From the NCBI GenBank assembly GCA_963773035.1, contig CAVYZX010000026.1, forward strand, positions 124,001-188,000: DNA of 64,000 nt, given 5' to 3'. Source of the stretch: CAVRXZ01 sp963773035 (GTDB taxonomy: Bacteria; Acidobacteriota; Vicinamibacteria; Vicinamibacterales; CAVVIG01). The notes below the pieces were generated by a model that did no database searches, was not told the origin of the DNA, and saw only the letters and a program-made list of their open reading frames with translations. This document shows positions 15,729-24,909 of this stretch, one piece after another (positions within the stretch are counted from its first letter, which is position 1; every line of letters begins with the position of its first letter). A program made the position numbers and the translations under genes.

Positions 15729-18446
15729 TCAGCGCGTCGGCACGCGGCGCTTCAGCTCTTCACTCCAGTTGAGGACGATCTGGATCTCCCGCGTCTCCAC
15801 TGATCCGGGTTGAAATCCCGACGCTGCAGTTATTGTCAGGAAGGCGGCACCATCCGGCGTGATGTCGTAGGGCCTTGAGCCTGTACTGACGACCGTCGGT
15901 AGTCCTCCCGCGATCACGGGCGTAGGATTGCCGATCGAGAAACTCGGCTTGGTGTTGACGCTGACCACGATCTGCTGGTTCGGGCCAACTCGGTACGAAA
16001 GCCCCTTGCCGTCGAACAGCCAGACGGGATGATGTCCGTTCCCGGTCGTGATCTGATACTTGGCGCCCGTGGCGGGGTAGGGCTCGACATACACGTTGGC
16101 CAGATTGCCGGTCCGCAGCGTATAGGCCAGCCAGCGCCCGTCGGGCGAAAACTCGGAATTGAGCGGCGACGTCGACCGCACGTCGCCAAACGGCACCGCC
16201 TTCTTCTCCGAGATCGAGAACGTCCACAACGACACACTCGGGCCCGCCACCGCACTGAACGAGAATCCCTGGTCCCTCGTCGACCACGATTCCGGAATGT
16301 GCGCGGTCCCCTTGTCTGGTGTCGTCAGGCGCTCCGCGGTGGCAGTGCCGTCGGCTCGCTGCCAATAGAGGCCAGGATCGCCTTCTCGATCCGACTGAAA
16401 CACCACTCGCTGGCCGTCGCCTGACCAGATCGGAAAGCGGTTACCTCCCCCAAACGTGAGCCGCCGAGGCACACCCGTACGGGACAGGTCATAGAGCCAG
16501 ACGATCGCCTCTTTCCCGTCGTCGGTGCCGAACGCCAGCTCTCGGCCATTCGGTGAGACGCGAAGTGAAGAATAGACGTTCGGTGGCAATGGCAACTGCT
16601 CGACGCCACCCTTGCGATTCATCCGCACGATTTCACGCAGAGCACCCGTCGTCGAAACCGGGCCGCGGACGAAAACGAGCGAACCGCTGCCGGAGACACT
16701 GTAATGCGCGGATGTGTTCGCGAATCCTCCTCGCATGATGCCGTCAACGACCGGCACGGCGCGACCGATGACCTGAAGCCGCCGCTCGTCGAACGGTGCC
16801 GCAAACAGTACCCCGCCCAGCACGTACACAATGTGCCCGGTGGAGAGATAACGGGCGTGACTGCCGCGTTCGACAACGGTCTTTCGTTCGCCCGATCCCA
16901 GCGTTTGCACAACGATGCGTGCCGTGCCCGAGTCGTCAATTCCCGCCACCGCAGCCCCTGCCGCAAGGGTAAAGAGCACGGCCCGATTCCCAGGGAGCAT
17001 TTGGGGTGAGGCTGCCAGCTCAGTGCTGTCGACGCTGACGATCTGTTCCGGCATGCCGCCGTTAGCGGAGACGCGCATGATTCCTTGAGGGCCCGCACCG
17101 TACACGATCTCGTCCGCGCTCCAACTCATGCCCCACAGCCGGTCACTTTGACAGAGCGTCACGGCCGTTCCGCCTCCGACGACAATCCTCTTGATCGTCC
17201 CCTGGTCCCAATACGCAATGGACCGCCCATCCGGCGAGAAGACGGGACTGCTGACGCCGTTCAAGGTAATCGCGGGGCTATCGCTTCCCTGGATGGGTCT
17301 CGCTTCCAGTTCGGACAACGTCCGGAGGAACAGCCGCTGATTCGCGACGTAGACCACTTGAGTGCCGTCAAGAGAGATCGCAACCGACTGGCTACCAGTT
17401 GTGAACTGTTGCCCTTCCGGCAGAATCAAACGCGATCGCGTGACCAGCGGCAGAGTCGAGGGCTTGATCGCCCACGCGAGCGCGCCAGCGATCGCGGCAA
17501 CGACACCCACGGCGACGAGCGCGAGCAGCGCGCGCATCCAGAGCGGGCTCGAGGCTACCGGACGTCGTGCGGGATCGACGGGCAATTCCCGCAGTTCGTC
17601 GATCAGGAAAACGGCGGTGGAGATGTCGGCCATTCGCCGTTTCCGGTCCTTTTCCAGACACCGCCGCACGAGTCTACGAATGACTGGAGGAGTCGCATCC
17701 GGTATCGCCGTCCAATCCGGGTCGAGGCGCGCGACCGCTCCCAACACATCCACGATGTCCTCACCGTCGAAGGCCCGTTTCCCGGTGAGCATCTCGTACA
17801 GCACGCAACCGAACGCCCAGATGTCGGCGCGTTTGTCGACCGTCTTGCCGCGCGCCTGCTCCGGCGCCATGTAGGCCGCGGTGCCAAGAAGCATTCCCAC
17901 CTGCGTCATCGCGGGCGTCGTGATCGTCGGTGACAGCGACATACTCGCCGATGAACCCGATGCCGGCTCCATGGCCTTCGCCAACCCGAAGTCCAACACC
18001 TTCACCGTGCCGTCACTCCGCACCTTGATATTCGCGGGCTTGAGATCGCGATGGATGATCCCCTGTTCGTGCGCGGCTTCCAGCGCCTCGGCGATCTGCT
18101 TCGCGATCGGCAACGCCTCGTCGATCGGAATAGCCCCTTGCGCGATGCGGTCCGCGAGCGTCGGCCCCTCGATCAGTTCCATCACCAGCGCTGTTGTGTT
18201 GCCTGACCGGTCCAGACCATAAATCGCCGCGATGTTCGGATGATTGAGCGTGGCGAGGACTTCCGCCTCACGTTGGAAGCGTGCGAGTCGTTCAGCATCC
18301 CCGGCCACCGACGCGGGTAGGACTTTGATCGCGACGCTACGTTTCAGGTTGGTGTCGGTGGCCTTGTAGACCTCGCCCATCCCACCCGCGCCGATTTGGG
18401 TGAGGACTTCATATGGGCCGAGGCGGGTACCGGGAGTGAGGAACAA
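15729..18446 (-). CDS. Eukaryotic-like Ser/Thr protein kinase with TolB-like propeller
   Basis: 905 aa, starting at a TTG (FLTPGTRLGPYE follows); no better start is visible. Kinase domain about residues 12-285: glycine loop GAGGMGEVY, Lys41, HRDLKPAN (catalytic Asp134), DFG (Asp152), APE at about 194-196. A single transmembrane helix lies at about 303-327 (MRALLALVAVGVVAAIAGAL). The outer part is a WD40/TolB-like propeller (VSSPVFSPDGRSIAYWD; RVSPNGRELAFGTDDG; SEFSPDGRWLAYTLRTG) and the tail is the family-typical LNWSEELKRRVPTR. It probably senses an envelope signal and phosphorylates cytoplasmic proteins. The cupin gene ends 11 bp upstream, so the two may be co-transcribed. Confidence 0.92.
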   Translation of the reverse strand: MFLTPGTRLGPYEVLTQIGAGGMGEVYKATDTNLKRSVAIKVLPASVAGDAERLARFQREAEVLATLNHPNIAAIYGLDRSGNTTALVMELIEGPTLADRIAQGAIPIDEALPIAKQIAEALEAAHEQGIIHRDLKPANIKVRSDGTVKVLDFGLAKAMEPASGSSASMSLSPTITTPAMTQVGMLLGTAAYMAPEQARGKTVDKRADIWAFGCVLYEMLTGKRAFDGEDIVDVLGAVARLDPDWTAIPDATPPVIRRLVRRCLEKDRKRRMADISTAVFLIDELRELPVDPARRPVASSPLWMRALLALVAVGVVAAIAGALAWAIKPSTLPLVTRSRLILPEGQQFTTGSQSVAISLDGTQVVYVANQRLFLRTLSELEARPIQGSDSPAITLNGVSSPVFSPDGRSIAYWDQGTIKRIVVGGGTAVTLCQSDRLWGMSWSADEIVYGAGPQGIMRVSANGGMPEQIVSVDSTELAASPQMLPGNRAVLFTLAAGAAVAGIDDSGTARIVVQTLGSGERKTVVERGSHARYLSTGHIVYVLGGVLFAAPFDERRLQVIGRAVPVVDGIMRGGFANTSAHYSVSGSGSLVFVRGPVSTTGALREIVRMNRKGGVEQLPLPPNVYSSLRVSPNGRELAFGTDDGKEAIVWLYDLSRTGVPRRLTFGGGNRFPIWSGDGQRVVFQSDREGDPGLYWQRADGTATAERLTTPDKGTAHIPESWSTRDQGFSFSAVAGPSVSLWTFSISEKKAVPFGDVRSTSPLNSEFSPDGRWLAYTLRTGNLANVYVEPYPATGAKYQITTGNGHHPVWLFDGKGLSYRVGPNQQIVVSVNTKPSFSIGNPTPVIAGGLPTVVSTGSRPYDITPDGAAFLTITAASGFQPGSVETREIQIVLNWSEELKRRVPTR

Positions 18447-18457
18447 AGGTGACGTGA

Positions 18458-19021
18458 TTATATGGCTTGGGTTTCCGGGATCGGCTCTGGTGCGTCTTTG
18501 AATTTGTCGTACTTCCCGAGAAGAGTCCCAGCGGCCAGAAGAACTGGAAACGCCACCTTTTGCACGACCGCCGGAATGTCGAGCATCCGTATTTCCGACC
18601 GATAACGCGTCAGCAAGAACGCCGCGTCGAAGAAGCCCGGGCGTTTTCGTCCACTCCGCTTCATCGAATCGAAGAGAGCCGTGAGGAAGTACTCAAGGTT
18701 GTTCGGCGGTGTGGCCCACCCCGTGCAACGCAGCTCAGTCGTACCAGCGTTCCACCAGCGGTGCCCAACACCCCGCTTCAAGACGATCGTCTCGCCTGGC
18801 CCGGCGTAGCGCGGTTGCTCACCGGCAAACTGAAGCCCAAGCCTGCCCGCCACAACGGTCATGGCCTCTTCCTGAAGATGGTGCAGATGCATCGGCGTAC
18901 CGACATCGGGCGGAGCAAGGAATTCGACCTCCATGCGATCGCCGTCTCGATGACGAACGACACCGAAAAAGGTGAGTACCTCGCCTTCGCCGTTCTCGAT
19001 CTTGTGCGGATATGTGTGCAT
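18458..19021 (-). CDS. Cupin-domain protein
   Basis: 187 aa; the ATG follows GGAGGCACCTG. A single cupin_2 domain spans about residues 25-110: TPMHLHHLQEEAMTVVAGRL supplies the H-x-H...E metal ligands, and GETIVLKRGVGHRWWNAG the second cupin motif with its His. The C-terminal 70 residues are helical and include PAVVQKVAFPVLLAAGTLLG, possibly a membrane-associated helix. Ligand or substrate unknown. It lies 11 bp before the kinase gene on the same strand. Confidence 0.8.
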   Translation of the reverse strand: MHTYPHKIENGEGEVLTFFGVVRHRDGDRMEVEFLAPPDVGTPMHLHHLQEEAMTVVAGRLGLQFAGEQPRYAGPGETIVLKRGVGHRWWNAGTTELRCTGWATPPNNLEYFLTALFDSMKRSGRKRPGFFDAAFLLTRYRSEIRMLDIPAVVQKVAFPVLLAAGTLLGKYDKFKDAPEPIPETQAI

Positions 19022-19118
19022 CAGGTGCCTCCGATCCCTCCCTTTAGAAGGCCCCCCTGGCTCGAATGGTGCGCCGTGTCGCGACCGGTGATCGGCAGCG
19101 GCGGCAGATCGCGCCGAT

Positions 19119-19559
19119 CTATTTCAAGACCAGTTCGCGCGCGTACTTGGTGCCGATGACCTCGCGGTACTTGCTGCGGTCCTGATAGCCCTGGATCTGA
19201 GCCTGGTCATTGCCTTCCGTCTGCTGCGAGAGTGCATCGGCCTTCTCCACGTTGGTTTCGATGCTCGCGAGGCTGGTGTATTCCCGCAGGATCAGCAGGT
19301 TCCACCCGCCGCCGTCGTCCATCGTTCGAAGAATCTTGTACGACTTCTGGAATCCGGCTTTGATCTGCGCCTCCTCTGATTTCTTGAACTGACCATCCAG
19401 ATATTGCAGGTAGGTCTGGTCCATGCCGGACGCCATCTTGATCATCGTGACCGTCCAGACCGTTCCCGGACTGAAGAACTTGTGGACTTGCCCGATGACG
19501 GGCAGCGTGCCCAACGCAATCAGTACTCCGATCAACACGACTCTCCTCACAGTTTTCAT
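19119..19559 (-). CDS. Secreted hypothetical protein, 146 aa
   Basis: A signal peptide (RRVVLIGVLIALGTLPVIGQ) precedes a domain with VWTVTMIKMASGMDQTYLQY, GFQKSYKILRTMDDGGGWNL and REYTSLASIE. This arrangement (short strand, Tyr-rich helix, strand with Leu/Ile) recalls dimeric alpha-beta-barrel proteins of the NIPSNAP/EthD kind, but the match is weak. The gene is on the same strand as the cupin and kinase genes, 97 bp upstream of the cupin start. Confidence 0.55.
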   Translation of the reverse strand: MKTVRRVVLIGVLIALGTLPVIGQVHKFFSPGTVWTVTMIKMASGMDQTYLQYLDGQFKKSEEAQIKAGFQKSYKILRTMDDGGGWNLLILREYTSLASIETNVEKADALSQQTEGNDQAQIQGYQDRSKYREVIGTKYARELVLK

Positions 19560-19824
19560 CGTCGGTCGCTTTCTTGGTGAAGACGCGGTAACGGCTACCG
19601 AGGGGCGGAGGCTTCCGCTGCACCCCGGGTTCTACGCAGCGCACGAATGTTGGGGAACCGTGGATGTCGCCGCACGCTGGCTCAAGGCAGCCGAACGCGG
19701 GTCCACAGCAATAGGAGATGGTGACAGACCGCCCCTGTGGTGTCTGTTCAATAGCGCACACCGGACCGCGCTGAGCCGACAGCCGCAAGACGCCTTGGCT
19801 GCGCCCGCGTCGGCAGCCACCTAT

Positions 19825-19916
19825 CTACCGGTTGGTTCAGGACGGCTCTACCGGTTGGTTCAGGACGGCTCTACCGGTTGGTTCAGGACGGCTCTACCGG
19901 TTGGTTCAGGACGGCG
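19825..19916. repeat. Four tandem copies of a 23-bp unit
   Basis: Four head-to-tail copies of CTACCGGTTGGTTCAGGACG plus GCT (the last copy ends GCG) with no spacers. Because 23 is not a multiple of three, each copy is read in a different frame, so a coding role is unlikely. The unit contains the palindrome ACCGGT. It sits in the 690-bp gap between 19560 and 20247. Confidence 0.85.
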
Positions 19917-20052
19917 CCTCAACGACGCGTTTTCACCTGGACGTTTTGGTCGTCGAGCGATGGTTGTGGCTTCGGACGCCACACGGAGCAGTTCGGAAAA
20001 TACTTGGCGACTACACCGGAGTAATCCTCAGGTATCCGACGCCTCCGCCGGA

Positions 20053-20080
20053 GCCGGTTCGATTCCGGTCGGGCTCACCA
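20053..20080 (+). other. tRNA-like 3' end (T-arm, acceptor strand, CCA)
   Basis: GCCGG TTCGATT CCGGT (20053-20069) makes a canonical 5-bp T-stem with a TTCGATT loop. It is followed by a 7-nt acceptor strand CGGGCTC, discriminator A and CCA ending at 20080. Just before it, CTCC-GCC-GGAG could be a variable arm. I could not find a matching 5' acceptor strand (GAGCCCG or wobble variant), D-arm or anticodon arm upstream, so this is at most a tRNA or tmRNA 3' fragment, possibly an attachment-site remnant. Confidence 0.35.
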
Positions 20081-20247
20081 CTTCTCGATCGTTTTCAGGC
20101 AACGGTTTACAGCCCCTTCTCGCTCGAACCCCAACAGGATATCGAACCGCCTGAAGACTCGGTAGTCTGGTGGCGTCCGCACACGCCGTCGCGGAAGCTT
20201 CTCCATGAGTGCGCGAAGGGCAGGACCCGGTGCATACAGTCCGCGTT

Positions 20248-20775
20248 CTACTTTTTAGAGGGTGCGGCTCTCAGCAGCTTCGCCTGTTCCTGCAGCAGCC
20301 AATCAAACAGTGTCTGCCGCGGACCAGAAGCGAAACTCGCATTTCCTGAGACAACAAGCGCGACCGCAGGCCCCGTCCCGCCGGTTGGCCGCGCGATCAG
20401 CATGAAAAATGGCAGGTCGCCTCCGGCTTGAAAGGCGCCGACGTGTTGCCCATCAAACAAACCAGCTGACGTATAGAGCCGGTGCACAGTTGCGCGTTCC
20501 CCTTCGGTTAGGGACCGACGTCGGGTGCTCACGCCGACAGCGCGCCCGGGCGTCCCTGGTCCGCACTGGGCTGACATCTCCCCACCGTTACCAACTACCT
20601 CTACGCTAAACCTGCACCATACATCGGGGCCGTTGCTGGCACTGTGATGAGTCAGGGTGAGCAGTACGTCGTCGGGCGGTCGTCTTTCTGTTTGAGCGTG
20701 GCTCGATGGCGCGTTGAGAGCGACTACCATCGCAGCGAGCAGCCCCAAAGTTGCCGATTGACCGCGAAGCATCAT
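20248..20775 (-). CDS. Secreted hypothetical protein, 175 aa
   Basis: A signal peptide (ATLGLLAAMVVALNAPSSHAQ) is followed by a compact beta-rich domain: DVLLTLTHHSASNGPDVWCR, VGNGGEMSAQCGPG (two cysteines, possible disulfide), LTEGERATVHRLYTSAGLFD and PFFMLIARPTGGTGPAVALV. I do not recognise the family. It stands alone, with 480 bp of apparently empty sequence upstream. Confidence 0.55.
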   Translation of the reverse strand: MMLRGQSATLGLLAAMVVALNAPSSHAQTERRPPDDVLLTLTHHSASNGPDVWCRFSVEVVGNGGEMSAQCGPGTPGRAVGVSTRRRSLTEGERATVHRLYTSAGLFDGQHVGAFQAGGDLPFFMLIARPTGGTGPAVALVVSGNASFASGPRQTLFDWLLQEQAKLLRAAPSKK

Positions 20776-21257
20776 GCAGTGTCTCCTATTGCCGGCATGT
20801 TAGACACCGCCGCGATGTCTCTGGGTCGTCGCGCGCCGATGCCGGATGCACGCTGAAGACGCCGGTAGAAACGGAGCGCGCTCCATCCGCCTCGCGACCG
20901 TGGAGTAACCGTCCAACACATCTCTCCACATTCACGCTACCTGACGAAGCGCCCCAACGCCTCTCAGCTACAAATCCAGCCGATTCCAACTCGTGAAAAT
21001 GCACTTCCGAAGAGCAGTCTGTGTCTACGCTTTTCTGGATCCCGATCGGATCTTGTGGATGCGGCTGCACAACTCCACCTGCACTCGGTCGATAATCGGT
21101 CAATCCTGAAGCGAATCGAGTATCGTGAGCACCTCCTTGACCTGATCGCCAATTCCACTGCGGCAATTCGGTCAGAAGTTTTCCGCCTATCGTTGCTGCG
21201 ACGCGAATAGAATTCCCTACTGCTCTACTCCCGGTGCCAAGCAACACCTCGGCGTGC
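20776..21257. other. Intergenic region, nothing recognised
   Basis: About 480 bp between divergent genes. Open frames on both strands here lack ribosome binding sites and sequence character. It must carry promoters for the genes on either side, but I see no clear -35/-10 or operator. Confidence 0.4.
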
Positions 21258-21269
21258 AGGAGGAGAAAG

Positions 21270-23531
21270 ATGAGCGATACGAGCGGCTATCAGCGGCGTC
21301 CGAACAGACGCGTGTCCCGCCGCGTCTTCCTTCACTCGACGAGCATGATCCCCGCGGCGCTCGCAGCCCCGAGCTGATGCGACCTCCCGCTGGCATGACA
21401 ACAACGCGCGCCGGCCTCGACGTGGGGACAGTCGAACCCTGCGAATCGCGCCTGCCGATTGTCGCCGACGTGCCGTTGCAACCGTTCGTCTCACAGGTCA
21501 CACGGTTGATCGCCGCAGCAGAATACCTGGGCGCGCCACTTCCTCCGGATCACCAGCGCGAGCTCGAGGTGGCGTTCAAACTGACCAACGAGGAGTCGGC
21601 GGTGACGTCGATCCAACGCGTGCTCGACTGCCACTGCCTCATGGGGGTCGAGATCAACCCAGAAATGCGCGTGAAAGTCGCGCCAGGGCCTGCCAGGCCG
21701 GAGCTCGTCGAGCACGGCTGGCGTCAATTCCTCGTGAAGGTCCACAACGAGGCCGGCACGACGGCCGTCCTTCGCGGGATCAGCAGCCAGGCGCGGCGGC
21801 TCGCCGGCGCGATGCCCGACGAACTCCGAAATCTTTGGCTCGATCTCCAGATGTTCGATAGCCAACCGCTCACGAGGACGCTGAGCGGGCTCGCACTCGA
21901 GTACCGCATCGTGCAGTTGTACAGCCGGGATCCCGGTCAACGCGAGGCGACTTTGACGTTCGAAGTAGGGCAGGGGACACAGGACCTCGGATATCGCAAC
22001 GAGGTACCGATTCTCTTCATGATCCGGCCTGCGGAATCGGTGGAGTGGCGGGTGCGCGACGAAACGGGTGCGCCGACGGTCGCGGCATTCGTCATTCGCG
22101 ACGCGCAAGGCCGCGTGTATCCGTCGCGCGCCAAGCGCCTGGCGCCCGACTTCGCGTTCCACCCGCAGGTGTACCGCGCTGATGGTGAACTCGTAAAGCT
22201 CCCGGCCGGCAAGTACGAGATGGAGTTCTGGCGCGGTCCGGAATCGATTACGAAGACGCGGCAGCTCACGGTCGTGGAGTCGACTGACGGCGGCGCGAGT
22301 CGCCAGAATGGTGGTGCGGCTCAGGGGTGAGGACTTGAAGGTTGGGGCAACCCTCACCTGGGGTCCCGCTTTCGATACGCAGAAACGGTTCTTCACGGGC
22401 AGAGACGACCTCGTCTCTCGTCCGCCCTATTTGCTGCACTACGACGTCGAGGTCTCGGGCTTTGGCTCGCATCAATCCGGTCATCTGGTGCTCTTGCGAC
22501 TCAAGGAGCAGATCCACCCGGGTGGCACTTCCTATGAACACTGGCCAACCCTCGGCCTCAATACGCTGCGTTGGGCCAAGCGCCAGGGCGCGGTCTGCGG
22601 CCCGGCGCATTCGGGATTCGGCCTCGAGGTGAACTCCTCGGAACTGCCGAACTACGTCTTGCCGCCATTCAACGGCATCGGCGCAGACGAATACATCATG
22701 GACGTCACGCACGAGGTGCTTGGCCCTGATGGCAAGCCGATTCGCGCGGTCGACTTCATCTCCACCGTTGATACCCCCTACGTGTGGGAGCTGAACATCT
22801 GGTACCACACGCTGAACGCGGGCTTTCGTTCACGTATCAGCGGCGAGACAGATTTCCCGTGTGTCTATGGAGAAAAAGTGGGGCTCTGGCGTTCGTACGT
22901 GAAACTCGACGGGAAGCTCGACTATGCCGATTGGTGTGAAGGGATTCGCCGCGGGCGAAATTATGTCGGTGACGGCCGAAGTCATCTGCTCGACTTCACA
23001 GTCAATGCCGTACGAATGGGCGAGACTGAGAGCGAGCTACGACTCTCTGCTGCTGGTCCTGTGAAGGTGCACGTCCGGGCGGCTGCGCTTCTGAATGAGA
23101 AGCCCAGTCCCGAACGCGGGAGGCGCCGCTACCAGGAACAGCCGTTCTGGGATATCGAGCGCGCTCGCATTGGAGACACACGCGAAGTGGCTGTGGAACT
23201 CGTCGTCAACGGGTATCCCGTCGCGAAACAAAGTCTTGTCGCCGATGGCGCGCTCCGCGATCTGACGTTCGAGGCGACGATCGAGCGCAGCAGCTGGCTG
23301 GCGGTGCGGCTCCTGCCGTCGTCGCACACGAATCCGATCTGGGTGCTGGTTGCGGGCAAGCCGGTGCGCGCGTCGCGACGGAGCGCCGAATGGTGCCTCA
23401 AAGGCGTGGACCAGTGCTGGTCGCAGAAGGAGCGATTCATCAAGCGTGACGAACTGGAGCAGGCGAAGGCCGATTACGAGCACGCGCGACGGACCTACCA
23501 GAGACTGATTACCGAGTCGGAGGTCGAGTAA
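21270..23531 (+). pseudogene. CehA/McbA-type metallohydrolase, frameshifted with internal deletion
   Basis: The ATG at 21270 has an excellent AGGAGGAG upstream and starts a twin-arginine signal (RRVSRRVFLHSTSMIPAALA) that hits a stop at 21375. The mature part continues in another frame from about 21400 (DVGTVEPCESRLPIVADVPL ... MEFWRGPESITKTRQL, to 22330). The last part is in a third frame from about 22308 (GEDLKVGATLTWGPAFDTQK ... ISGETDFPCVYGEKVGL ... HTNPIWVLVAGKPVRASRRS). By recall of the CehA/McbA family, about 50 residues with the metal-binding HHxH are missing at the second junction. The ORF segments at 21254-22330 and 22308-23531 are two pieces of one gene. Confidence 0.65.
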
Positions 23532-23660
23532 CGCGTTGCCCCCGAGGCGCCGGATTGACCGGAACGGGCTCCTCCCGACGCGAATACGCACATCAGCGGG
23601 CCAGGGCGACCCAGGCTGAACACGATCACCCCAGATCCCCGACGCCCAGCGAGGGATCCA

Positions 23661-24890
23661 TCACGCCGTTGGTATCGCGCTCATCAGAATAGCGACGGCC
23701 TTCCTCAGCGCTAAGCTGCCCGGGGTAACGCCCTTGTAGTGCCCAAGACGCACGATGGCGAGCTGATGCGACGGAATCATCAGCACGGTCTGTCCACCGA
23801 CACCGAGCATGTAGAACGCTTCTTTCGGAACCGGGAACGTGCTGTCGCCGTTCAGCCAGAACAGACCTCCGTAGATCGGTCGACCATCCGCTTTCCACGC
23901 AGGTGCAAGAGTGCTCACGAACTTCACGTACCCTTCGGGCAAGATGCGCTCGCCGTTCCACATGCCATCCTGCAGTAAGAGGTTGGCGACGCGAGCCCAG
24001 TCGCGGCCCGACCCAAGTTCGTACCCATGGGTCAGGAAGTTCCCATAGGGATCCGTGTCCAGCACCATTGTGCGGATGCCGATCTTGTCGAACAGGGCCC
24101 GCTGCGGAAACGAGTGGTAGTCCTCTTTGCGTTTGTCGAGCGCGAGCCGGATCAGGTAGTTGGTGAGCACCGGATCGGTGTTGCGGTAGCGTCCAACGGT
24201 GTTGGGTGGCCACTGCAGCGGGCGCGTGGCCGCATATTTGAAGGAGTCCACGCTGCCTGTGTAGAGGTAGAGATGATCGGGATATGGGCCACTCTGATCA
24301 AAGTCCGGATCCTGCGGCGCGATGATGCGAAGCCCGCTCGACATGTGAAGGATGTCCATGATGCGGATTTTCGCGCGAGAATCGCCGGGGGTCTGCCATT
24401 CGGGAATGGGCGCCGGCTGCTCCAGCGTGTAGGCGCCCTGTTTGATGAGGATCCCCATCAGCGTGCCGCTCAAGCTCTTCCCCATCGACCAGCTCTCGAG
24501 TGGTGTGGTCGGCGTGATGTGATCGCCGTACCGCTCCGCGATGATGCGCCCCTTGTAGGTGACGACGAGGGCGGCGGTCATCCCCGGAGGGTCGAAGGCG
24601 GCTTCGACCGCCGCCTGGACCTTGGCCAGGTCGACGCCCGCTGGCGGAGCGCTGGTCGGCAGCACGTCCCCCATCGGCCACGGCTGCGTCTTCGGGTCAG
24701 GCAGCGCGCTCTTCACGATCGACGGAGTGAAGAACACCTCGGTCCTGCCGATCGGAAGTGTGATGCATCCCTGACTGCCGACTTGTTTCGCGACCCGCGC
24801 TGTCCCGTTGGGCATCGTCACTCGTCCTGAGCTGTCAGACTCGCTAGGCCAACCACCGGCCATCTGGTGAGACGACGCCGTTGCGTTCAT
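23661..24890 (-). CDS. Serine hydrolase, beta-lactamase/class C family
   Basis: About 409 aa from the ATG at 24890, 19 bp after the upstream amidohydrolase. Active-site motifs of the serine beta-lactamase-like fold are present: SxxK in ESWSMGKSLSG and Y-x-N in GRYRNTDPVL, with the conserved MSSGL segment and the late VGGQTVLMIPSHQLAIVRLG. Homologues usually have a signal peptide and about 80 more N-terminal residues before the GCITLPIGRTEV segment. Here these are absent, so the start may be truncated or wrong. Such enzymes are esterases or peptidases; substrate unknown. Confidence 0.8.
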   Translation of the reverse strand: MNATASSHQMAGGWPSESDSSGRVTMPNGTARVAKQVGSQGCITLPIGRTEVFFTPSIVKSALPDPKTQPWPMGDVLPTSAPPAGVDLAKVQAAVEAAFDPPGMTAALVVTYKGRIIAERYGDHITPTTPLESWSMGKSLSGTLMGILIKQGAYTLEQPAPIPEWQTPGDSRAKIRIMDILHMSSGLRIIAPQDPDFDQSGPYPDHLYLYTGSVDSFKYAATRPLQWPPNTVGRYRNTDPVLTNYLIRLALDKRKEDYHSFPQRALFDKIGIRTMVLDTDPYGNFLTHGYELGSGRDWARVANLLLQDGMWNGERILPEGYVKFVSTLAPAWKADGRPIYGGLFWLNGDSTFPVPKEAFYMLGVGGQTVLMIPSHQLAIVRLGHYKGVTPGSLALRKAVAILMSAIPTA

Positions 24891-24909
24891 TGAACGGGGT
24901 CTAGCCCTG

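Noticed and set aside
19825..19916. Possible CRISPR array
   Set aside because: Units are directly adjacent without spacers and there are no cas genes in the window.
20005..20080. Complete tRNA gene
   Set aside because: Only the T-arm, acceptor 3' strand and CCA are convincing; the 5' acceptor, D-arm and anticodon arm could not be matched.
19423..20154. 243-codon plus-strand frame across the 23-bp repeats
   Set aside because: The repeat is read in three frames in turn and the rest is antisense to a better gene; not protein-like.
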